From positions 1 to 56,231 of the forward strand of contig LWCA01000090.1 in the NCBI GenBank assembly GCA_001642005.1: a stretch of DNA of 56,231 nt, in the 5' to 3' direction. Below the pieces are notes generated by a model that saw only the letters and a program-made list of their open reading frames with translations, did not search any database and was not told the DNA's origin. The DNA comes from Intoshia linei (taxonomy: Eukaryota; Orthonectida; Rhopaluridae). Numbering within the stretch: position 1 is the stretch's first letter; the number at the start of each line of letters is the position of its first letter. Shown piece by piece: positions 48,101-56,231 of this stretch. Both the position numbers and the translations under genes were made by a program.

Positions 48101-50817
48101 GGTACCAAAAAATATTTTTTATATTTTTTTGTATGTTGAGAACCGCTGGTCTAAATCCTCGTTTACGAAATTTTTAATTAAAATAATGCAAAATCTGAGG
48201 ATTTATTTTTATAATATTTAATGTTACAAAACTAAATTAAAATGCAAAATTTTTATTAAATTTTTAAAAAATATAAAATAAATAAAATTTATGTTCCATG
48301 TTAATGATTGGATGTCTACTTAAATCCAACCATTTTTACTTAAAATTAAAATTTACTAACATTAAAAGGAAAAATTCAGTTATAACAACCTTTAAAGGAA
48401 AAATCTAGTTTTACCAACCCTAAAAGGAAAAATTTGCTTTTAAAAACCCTTTAGGGAAAATTTCAGTTTTATCAACCTTTAAAAGAAAAATCCAGTTTTA
48501 CAGAATTGCGGAGTATCTCATAAAAACTCAATATGACAAACAAAACAAAATAAAGTACTCAAATAGAAAGATTAGTGATAAACAAGTTATCCCGGAAGCA
48601 TCAGATTCAATCAAAGTTTTCACGTAAAACCAACAGTTAACCCATATGGAGAAACTAATAAGGGTTTCCATAGTTTTTTGATATGCTTTGCTTGCTAGTC
48701 GTAATTATTTGAATTATACACTGTTTACCTCTCTTTTTGCATGTCTGTTTCAGAAAATTCAGCTTTTCAAGCACGCTGTTTGCATTTTCTTTTTCACATA
48801 AAAGGTTGGTAAAATTCTGATTTTTCCCTTAAAGGTTGGTATAAGTGGATTTTTAGTAAAAATGGTTGGGTTTAAAAATATTTCGATTTAGCAAACATTA
48901 TTCACGTACAGTCAATATTTTTTCTAAATTTTTTATTTTTGTTATTTGTGTATTAATTAATAAAATCAAAAATAAAAAATTTAACAAAGTGAGTGAATAC
49001 ATTAAAATAAAAAATAAAAAAGAAAATTAAAAAAAAAGGTTTTTCCATTAAATATTTAATATAAAGTAAGTTTACAAGTGTTTACAGCTAAAATTAGGTC
49101 TAGTAGATTTAATTCCTATAATATATCGTATATATTGGATATTATCGATTATTAATTAATTTTAATTTGATTTTGTCAATTCATCACAAAAAACTCAAAA
49201 ACAAATTAACGAAAAACTACATTGCTCGTTAATGATTAATCTGGAATTAGACTGTGCTTTGTATAATTTTTTGGATAAAATAAAAAATTTCAGGAAATAG
49301 AGACACGATGACCACACAAACCATATATTATATAATACAATACATTTTTCAAATCAAATTATGATCATGTTTTTACATTACCTGATAAATTAGAAACCTG
49401 GCAACTTGTAGAGAGAATACTGTTTAACGATTTAAAAAAAATTATATTAATAATTATTTTTATGATTTAGATTCTGAAAATGATACATATGATAACAATG
49501 ATATTAATAGCCATGAAATTATAAATCACAGTGTAAATAATGTGTCAATAACATCAATTTTAAATACATTTGTGCATTTATTGAAAAAGAAAAATTTTTC
49601 ATTATTGGTACTGACATATGGTGATCATTATTTTAATATTGTATAATTGTTATTAGGTATGAATACTGGGGTATACTATGCAATTGCTACTCATTTGAAT
49701 AAAATAATTTTGCATTATTTTCCAGTAATATATTAATAATAATTAATTATATTAATAAAAAGGGAGATGCAGTTAATGCCGGAAGGATTGGATTATGTTT
49801 AATAGTATTCGGATTAATAGGTTCTATCGTTGCCGGTATTGTTTTGGATCGTACGCAAAAATTTAAGTCGTATTTATAATGATAAATATTTAATTTAATA
49901 CTAGACTAATTTCTGTTTTAATTTACATTATGACTGGTGTGTCTTTTATTATATACACGTTTACATTGCAATATCAACAATTGTGGACAACATTTATCAG
50001 TGCTTCTGTAATGGGGTATGTAAATATTATTAAAAATTTAAATTTTCAAAATATTTTTTGTCATTTAGATTTTTTATGACGGGTTATTTGCCAGTTGGTT
50101 TTGAATTTGCTGCTGAAATTACATATCCAATGTCTGAGGGAGCTTCAAGTGGATTATTGAACTCATCGTCTCAAGTTTTTTAACTATTTTAAATCAATAT
50201 TTTCACAAAATTTGTTTTATTTTAGATGTTTGGTATAATTTTAACATTTGTTTCTGCTGCCATGATTAATGCTTATGGCATCATATCGTCCAGTTGCATG
50301 CTGTTGATTATTTTGATTTTGGGAGCATTATTTACAGGTGTGTAATATTTATGATGTAAAAATGAACATTTTATACTCATTAATGGCTAAATTATTCTAT
50401 TTAAAATTATTTAATATAATTAAGACCATTAAAAGTTAATAAAGGCATTTTTTTTGTTTATATATGTTAATAAATAGGTTTAACTTTTTTAATAGTGAAA
50501 TTTCAAAATTTTGCGTTGTAAACTATAAAAAATATGAAGAACTTGAATTTTAGGTTCTAAAATTTCAGAAACCAGAATTCGTTATACTTAAAATGAAATT
50601 TCAGTAAAATTGTAACCGCTAATATAAAAACATTGTATATCAACTAAATAACGCACTTTAAATTGATATTATCATTTTAGTGTTAATTAAAGAAAACTTA
50701 CTTAGAAAAAATGCTAACATGTGCACTGAAAATATTAAATCAAAGGTAAACTTGGAATTTTGGATATTTGGTAATTTGAAATTTTCAATTTAGAAAATTA
50801 AAGAAGTATTGGCATAG
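42128..50817 (+). CDS. FLVCR: FLVCR-type major facilitator transporter (SLC49)
   Basis: Twelve-pass membrane transporter. The SLC49 FLVCR proteins carry choline/ethanolamine and were first described as haem exporters. Exons are 42128-42578, 44977-45098, 46834-46966, 47006-47086, 49471-49620, 49657-49724, 49763-49866, 49905-50015, 50069-50174, 50226-50337, 50681-50745, 50794-50817. All are GT-AG and in phase, 508 aa (family about 500-555). Conserved segments are [73 protein letters not shown], and [20 protein letters not shown] with [10 protein letters not shown]. If the last donor is not used the frame stops at 50793 instead (516 aa). Four introns are large (2398, 1735, 2384 and 343 bp) and mostly hold repeats; the others are 36-53 bp. 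Confidence 0.93.
43303..43406 (+). mobile_element. Pogo-like MITE / hairpin in FLVCR intron 1
   Basis: The inner inverted repeat TCTATAACTCGCCA / TGGCGAGTTATAGA sits in a 104-bp unit. Its ends CTATATTTTCTC and GAGAGAATACAG are imperfectly inverted and flanked by TA. A scrap 'tagagagaatactgtt' at about 49410 looks like another end. Confidence 0.65.
44040..44440 (-). repeat. Family C repeat, reverse copy, in FLVCR intron 1
   Basis: Reads 'ggggttttggacctgaagat', 'gggtttttgacccttaagat', 'gggaggttgaaatttatg' and ends 'acacacacagacagacacaa', the reverse of 35530-36130. Confidence 0.7.
44580..44718 (+). repeat. Family B arm in FLVCR intron 1
   Basis: Degenerate 'tttttccattaagggctgg' and 'atttttgattacattttatt' units. 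The region around 44800 has a local 'ccgggaaatc' repeat of unknown meaning. Confidence 0.45.
45220..45480 (-). repeat. Family A repeat, reverse copy, in FLVCR intron 2
   Basis: Contains 'gttgactgttgactgaatgt', 'agttttgccgagggcacatt', 'ctactattcactattatcaa', 'tctttaaaggagtggtccaa' and 'aatttaaagtgaattattcc'. Confidence 0.75.
47285..48890. repeat. Family B units in FLVCR intron 4, two inverted arms
   Basis: Unit 47285-47425 is followed by a left arm at 48310-48520 (tandem 'accaaccctaaaaggaaaaa' units, reverse sense) and a right arm at 48795-48890 ending 'gtaaaaatggttgggtttaa'. The arms are mirror images about 300 bp apart, so a large foldback element of about 580 bp is likely. Confidence 0.65.
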
Positions 50818-50846
50818 TTAATTTGAATTTACATTTAAAAAAATTT

Positions 50847-50852
50847 AATAAA
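50847..50852 (+). promoter_or_regulatory. Possible polyadenylation signal of the FLVCR gene
   Basis: AATAAA lies 30 bases after the TAG at 50817, only about 80 bases before the first ATG of the next gene on the same strand. Confidence 0.35.
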
Positions 50853-50933
50853 TTTTATTTTTTTGCAACGCGTTTTATACAATTTCGTATTCGTATTTGC
50901 ACAATTATTTTATTGGCTTGTTTGACAAATTAC

Positions 50934-53900
50934 ATGTTTATTTATGCGATAAAATGTAATTTCCATTTAAAAATATTAAAATAATTATCATTTAGATTAC
51001 GCTGTCAGTGTTATATATTCAGTCACTTTATATTTTCTGACCATTATCTTATTTGATTACGATTATTTATTGTCATTTTTTATTTCAACGTTACTATTTT
51101 TTCCAGTGATACTTTTATTACTTACAAGTCAAAATATCAGAATAATATTTCTTCTTATGCTACCTCAATTTTTCACTCGTAATTTTATTCAATTTTTATT
51201 TCAATTTTTTTAAAGGCAATATACGGTCAGTTTTGTTGTCTATTGCCACAATATTACTCGTCAAATACACTATATTCAATATACAAAAGAATGCAATTAT
51301 TTTCACAGATTCTTTAATATGTCATCAAAAGTTGATTAAAGAACTGAGTTGGACTCTTTACACCCAAGCTCATGATAAAGAAAACGTTTTTAGTGAAAGG
51401 ATTTTAAATGTTGTTCAAAGTGTTAAGCAGTTTGCAGACGATATAGAAAATAAAGTCAAAGATATATACGTTAAAATTGAAAATTTAAGTAATTTTATCA
51501 AGATTTACAAAAATATGTGTTTTTAACTATTTTTCAGTTTCAGAATTTGAATTTTTCAAGGTTAAAAACCCAATTTCCCCTTTTGTTTAAACCTTTACGA
51601 TGTCATAGAGTATTATTATAATCAGTAACAATTATTAGAAAGTCCATAATAAATATTTTAGGAGAGGGAGATTATATTACAAAATTACATTTTTTTAATC
51701 TGGAGGCGATGGTTCAAAAAAGGTTGAGAATTCTTGCTCTAGTTTATTCATTGAATGTTGTGATATTGTTTTGATCGTAACAATTTACTTTTTATGGTTA
51801 CTTATTTATGATAATATTTATGATTTTGAAAAAGGGGATAACGATTTTTAACCGTGAAGGCCTTAATTTCGGTAAATGACATTTGCGATACTTCTTCACT
51901 CTTAAAAAACTGTATTACAAATTGGGTTTTTTAACCAAATTTGAAGGGGGTTTTTAGTAAATTATATTTGAATTAAACTTTCAAGAGGGTTTTTAAGATT
52001 TTTTTTTAATCAAACTTTCAAAGTGGTTTTTAAGATTTTTTTTTAACCAAACTTTCAAGGGGAGTTTTTAAAATTTTTGTTAACCAAACTGTAAAGATGT
52101 CTAAGTTCTGTTCAAAAAAAAATTTCTAAAAACCCCCTTGAAAGTTTGGTTTAAAAAAAAATTTCTAAAACCCAAAATTAAACTAAAATTAAAATATAAA
52201 TGAAAATTTTACACATTCTACGACTTGCCAGTGAAATGTGTACATAATTTTTTATTTATTTAGTTGAAACTGTAAATAGAATTAAAAAATGGTTGAAGTA
52301 TATGGTCAATTTATGGTAATGCCGCTATTACTATTACTACTATTATATTTTAATTTTTTATTAGTGAAAATTCAGTTGGTTCTCCTTTCGAAAAATGTGA
52401 AAATGCTTTTAAAGTTGCTTACATAAATTGCCAGTAATGTATTAAAATATTAACTTTTAGTTAAACATATTTAATCAAAACGCCTCCAAATAACCCATAA
52501 TAAAAAAATTAATTAATATAAATTTATATTGGTAATTTGAGTCGAATTATTCGACCCATAACCAAAGGTGTTAAAAATTTTATTAACAGGAAAATTAAAA
52601 AATTAGTTTATTTTTGTAAAACACATTATTGCAGTTGTCATTTTATCCAAAAGCGTAGACGATCGCTAAATTAGTATGTTAAAAATCCCACTTTTATCCC
52701 ACCATAAATAAAAATTAATAACATTTAATAAAAAATAGCATTTCAAGCCCTTAATGTAAAAATCTTATGAGAAAAACTTTTTAATCCAAAACCAAAATAA
52801 AAAATCCAATTTTACCAACCGTTAAACTTTAAGTTCCTAATTCTCTTTACCTATATTTTTTTGAAAACTTTGATTTTACCAAACCTTACGAGAAAATAGT
52901 CTTTATCCAATCACAAAGTAAAAAACCAAAATTGTAGCAACCATTAAGGAAAAATCCCTTTATGACTGCTTTGTTTTAAACATTAAAAATTTTTGACTCA
53001 CAAACGTCATTGTATTTAGTTTACATTTTACAAATTAGTGAGTATATATAAAAATTTGCCGGATTAGCAAATCGACCACCCTTGCCCATAGCTCATTTTG
53101 AATGAATAATTTTAGTTATGTATACCTTACTTAGGGAACGGAATTAATTGATTGCAACCAATTTAATTGCAATTAATTGGTAAAAATTATTAAAAATAAT
53201 ATGAATTAATTGTTTGTTCAAAAATTATTTTTTAATTAATTGAAATATATGAAATAATTCCAATTAATTGAAGATTGATAACAATATTATAATCATTTTT
53301 AAAAAACTGGTCATGTGGTTATAATGAATATACTAGGATGCTGTTTGTCCGAAGTACATAACAGTCAAGCTACTAGGTTAAATAAATCATTTTTCTGGTG
53401 ACAAACGCGTTTCTATTTTATAAAAATTGCATAGAACAAATAAAATTTGTTAATACTTATAATACAAATAAATTATAGTGTATAATGATTAAATTTAATT
53501 ATTGAACTACATAAAAAAAAATTTTTTTTAATTTTTTCATCCAACCATTTGTCAATAAAAGGATTCAATTTATATTTTTTTAGTTATATGAAAAAAACCA
53601 ATTAATTGAAAATTATCTTTTCGTTTTTTTATTAATTGCAAAAAAATCAATTAATTAAAAAATTAATATTTATCAAAAAATTAATTGGTTTATACAAAAT
53701 AATTGATTGCAATCATTTATTTTAAATCCATGCTCTAATGGGTGAAAGTTCCAAATTGTAAAACTTAAAAATGACATTTTAGAAATGTTATGGGGCAATT
53801 TTCTTTTGCATGTGAAGTTGTAACGGCGGTAAAATTTGTATGCTATACAACAAAAAGTAAATAATAATATTCATTTTAATTTTTATATTTATGTAGTCGT

Positions 53901-55152
53901 TGATGTAATTTGTGAAATTCCTGAAAGCATAAAAAAATTAATTGTTGATAAAATAAAAAATAGTATATTTTATTTGATTACTTTATATTATTAGCTGATA
54001 CATAATATGTATTAAATATAATATAATGTAATAAAATTATCTATAGATTAAAGACGATAAACTTTGAAATTTTTTATTTTCATGTTTTTCATCTACATGT
54101 ACTACATGTATTATTTTTAATACTTGGTTGAAATAAATTTATATACAACAATGGTTCTTAAACTTAAAATTTCATGGACTGTAACAATTTTTAAAGCTTA
54201 ATTCTAATATAGCTACCATTTAGTAAAATAAAGGTTTGATAATGATAAGAAAAAAAGAAATCAATATGTGAGATTGAAATCTAGATTTTAACATTCTCAG
54301 TAAAAAAAGTGTTCTTAGTTTTTAATTTAATTTAATATTTTTTAAATTCTAAATTTTGGTTTATCAAAGCATACCAGAGTAATTTGAATTTTTGATAGTG
54401 AAGATGCAAATTTCAAGTAATGAAATATATGATATAAAATTGAATGAAAAAATCTGTGTTAGAATTTTTTTCGTTTTAAAATTGTAATTTTATACATAAA
54501 TAGTACACAATATTTCGCGGGAAACCTAGATTATTATATGAATTATTTTTAAAATACATTGGCATATAGCAGGGGTTGGCAACCATGGCCAACATAAATA
54601 ATATGTTGGCCCTTTGAGTAAATATGTAAATTATTTATTTGATAATCTTTTATAATAAAAATTTTTATTATTAATTATTTTAAATTTTTTATAATTGGCT
54701 CATTAAAAGCATTTTAATACTTAATTTTCAAAATTTTTGAATTTTTTCGTTCTAGATTTTGTTAAATATACAATTTTAGTACCGTTTAAATTTAGTTAAA
54801 GTTGCCGACCACTGTTATACGATTTGTCATTATAATTATACTGTGAAAATTAAAATAATGGTGGTCCAATAAAATTTTCACGATTGGATTTTTTTATAAT
54901 TTTTTTTAATATTACATAATTAATTTTTTATATAGAAATTGATAATAAATATAAAAAATTAAAAAATTTTTTTAATTTTACCGTTACTTTCAATTATACA
55001 TTTAACATGAAGTTGGAACAATCAATGTCATACAACGATTTGTTCGATAAAGTGAAAAAATCCATTTTGTTTTACACAAAATGGATGCCTTTGTATAAAT
55101 ATAAATTGCAACTATTTATGTTTATATTTACATTCATATTGATCATTTTAAA
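50934..55152 (+). CDS. DCST: DC-STAMP domain protein (DCST/Sneaky-like), 3' end not found
   Basis: The family comprises multi-pass sperm membrane proteins needed for fertilisation (Drosophila Sneaky, nematode SPE-42/49, mammalian DCST1/2). Exons are about 50934-50955, 50996-51178, 51216-51518, 52264-52315, 52365-52433, 53783-53856, 53897-53962, 54936-55152. All are GT-AG and in phase. Matches are IRIIFLLMLPQFFTR, NAIIFTDSLICHQKL, KYMVNLCENSVGSPFEKC, FACEVVTAVKFVCYTTKIVD, VICEIPESIKKLIVDKI and FNFTVTFNYTFN, then a new TM (YKLQLFMFIFTFILIILK). The start is uncertain: the open frame extends upstream of ATG 50934 to about 50806 and encodes a hydrophobic stretch. About 300 C-terminal residues, usually with a RING-like end, are not found before 56231 and may lie beyond. 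Introns of 745, 1349 and 973 bp contain repeats. Confidence 0.85.
51920..52175. repeat. Tandem plus inverted repeat in DCST intron
   Basis: Three to four direct units of about 45-48 bp built on 'ttttaaccaaactttcaagg', 'ggtttttaagattttt' (51925-52095) are followed by an inverted unit 'aacccccttgaaagtttgg' at 52131-52155. The RNA could form a stem. No coding sequence. Confidence 0.7.
52680..52975 (-). repeat. Family B degenerate units in DCST intron
   Basis: Reverse-sense units 'caattttaccaaccgttaaa' and 'agcaaccattaaggaaaaat' are recognisable but decayed. Confidence 0.5.
53132..53733. mobile_element. Second copy of the attgattgcaa palindromic element
   Basis: It starts 'tagggaacggaattaattga' and closes 'aattgattgcaatcatttat'. 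It shares the internal 'ggatgctgtttgtccgaagt' module and 'tccaaccatttgtcaataaa' with 19403-19838, but has extra internal sequence and decayed ends. It lies in a DCST intron. Confidence 0.65.
54150..54320 (+). repeat. Family D repeat in DCST intron
   Basis: 'caatggttcttaaacttaaa' and 'gaaatcaatatgtgagattg' match 18930-19140 in the Flamingo intron. Confidence 0.5.
54570..54814 (+). mobile_element. Family E hAT-like miniature element in DCST intron
   Basis: The ends CAGGGGTTGGCAACC and GTTGCCGACCACTG are inverted. The 245-bp non-coding body shares 'gagtaaatatgtaaattatt' in reverse with 13315-13620. Flanking 8-mers do not match well, so the target duplication has decayed. Confidence 0.65.
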
Positions 55153-55708
55153 GTAATATTGAATTATATTAATTAATTATATTATAATATAAAATTATAT
55201 TACATAATACATGAGCGGTAGTGTTTAAGGTCTATACCAAATTATACATCGTTAGTGAAAATTATTTTTCATTTCGGGGTTGCCTAAAATCGGGTAAATT
55301 CTGTCTGCAATGAACTATTCAAAATTTCTGAATTTGTTAATTCACCATATTGAAGTATACAAATATATAATTTTAATAGGTGTCAACAGGTGTAATTATA
55401 ATCGTTTCCAAAGGCAATACTAAAAAAAATTTTATGATGCCCGTCTAAAAATGTTTAACAATAATGCGGTCATCTACGTATTTGAGTTTGACATGGCTGA
55501 TATAAGTTATAAAAAAAAATTTATTAAGGGATGGGAAATTTTTTTGATGACACTGCAGAGCGGTGTGATGAAAAAGGATAGGATCACGGTCTTATATGTT
55601 TAGTATAAAATTAGATTCAGAATAAACGTGCAACTATAATGATGTAAAAAACGAACCCCTTTTTTAAAAGTATGAAAGAACTATATGTTAATAAAATCAA
55701 TTATCAGA
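55153..55708. other. No gene assigned
   Basis: One open stretch at about 55431-55600 (+) encodes FNNNAVIYVFEFDMADISYK. I do not recognise it and it does not match the missing DCST C-terminus. The rest is A+T-rich. Confidence 0.35.
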
Positions 55709-56200
55709 TTAATTAATTAATTTGCATTTTTCCGATGTCAAATTTGTTTTAGAAACACTACTAGAACATGATTCACATTCTCCGTTTGTATTTATCTGCA
55801 TTTGTAGAAACTTTTCATCTTCCTTATGTAACGTCACTTTTTTATCTCTCAATATAAATATACTGTTCCAAGTTTCTTTAATTTGCTGGTGATAACGAGG
55901 TATTTTAACATATAAAATGTATTTATTCATCAAAGTTCTAATTTTTAATTTTATTAAACCTTATGGAAATGGACCGAGTGTAAATTTATTCCATATATCA
56001 TATAATTCTATTGCAGTTTTATCACAAGAGTATGCTTTTGATTTTCTTGGATTTTCCAATTGTAAAAAATGATATCTTCTTAAGATTTTTTTTATTGTAG
56101 GTAATCTTGATGAGCTGCTTAAAGGTTCACTAATAAGTATTTCGTATGGACATGCCAACCTCAATTTTTTTCTAGATAATATATTTTTTGGTTGTGACAT
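55709..56200 (-). CDS. Unrecognised protein, two adjacent open frames
   Basis: ATG at 56200 opens a 79-residue basic frame (RLPTIKKILRRYHFLQ, then DKTAIELYDIWNKF) that stops at 55961. A second frame (55933-55709) reads YHQQIKETWNSIFILRDKKV and ends in a Ser/Cys/Lys-rich tail. The two look like parts of one helical protein with a 'LPT--ILR-Y-FL ... IW-K' head, seen in many uncharacterised invertebrate, possibly transposon-linked, proteins. The 22-bp gap (gtttaataaaattaaaaattag) has GT and AG ends, but using it keeps an in-frame TAA. So the gene is broken or spliced otherwise. Upstream sequence leaves the window. Function unknown. Confidence 0.35.
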
Positions 56201-56231
56201 GAGGTATTAGAAAAATAAATTAATTAATAAT

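Noticed and set aside
47565-48221. Three 60-90 codon frames on both strands
   Set aside because: Low-complexity, no homology, inside FLVCR intron 4 between family B repeats.
55431-55600. Open stretch as the missing DC-STAMP exon
   Set aside because: Contains none of the family's conserved residues and has no phase-2 acceptor matching the donor at 55153.

Overview
The window is nuclear DNA from an animal. It is very A+T-rich (roughly three quarters by eye), uses the standard code, and its genes are split by GT-AG introns. The genes are metazoan: a Flamingo/CELSR adhesion receptor, an SLC1 glutamate transporter, a DC-STAMP/Sneaky sperm-fusion protein, an FLVCR-type transporter, APC1 and dihydrolipoyl dehydrogenase. 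Many introns are only 32-55 bp, while others are swollen to 0.35-2.4 kb by transposon debris. This suggests an invertebrate with once-compact genes, such as a reduced or parasitic spiralian (orthonectid- or dicyemid-like) or a flatworm. The species cannot be named from the sequence.

Layout. 1-3080: transposon debris, namely a mariner relic interrupted by a retropepsin fragment, then a hAT-type miniature element. 3355-8418 (+): APC1, one giant exon. 9307-25943 (-): a complete seven-exon Flamingo/CELSR gene encoding about 2981 aa; I assembled it by matching splice phases, and each large intron carries repeats. 27192-27695 (+): C-terminal piece of a pogo/Tigger transposase. 28431-30303 (-): complete ten-exon excitatory amino-acid transporter (475 aa). 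31160-31990 (-): gypsy reverse-transcriptase relic and an isolated glycerol-kinase exon. 32617-35476 (-): dihydrolipoyl dehydrogenase in 13 exons, with a possible 14th (5') exon at 37272-37320. 35530-42100: a repeat-rich desert with one neat 735-bp hAT element nested in another repeat. 42128-50817 (+): FLVCR-like transporter, 12 exons. Directly behind it, about 50934-55152 (+): a DC-STAMP-domain gene whose 3' end is not found in the window. 55709-56200 (-): two open frames of unknown origin.

The genes do not form one pathway. They are housekeeping genes (cell cycle, mitochondrial 2-oxoacid dehydrogenases) next to neural, planar-polarity and gamete genes. The shared signal is structural: tiny introns, plus several miniature transposon families (hAT-like, pogo-like, a foldback family, and families called A-F here) that fill introns and gaps. 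No clearly new multi-gene system was found. The best leads are the degenerate GPS site and missing second laminin-G domain of the Flamingo protein, the bimodal introns, the near-zero spacing of the FLVCR and DC-STAMP genes, and the nested or shared-module repeats.
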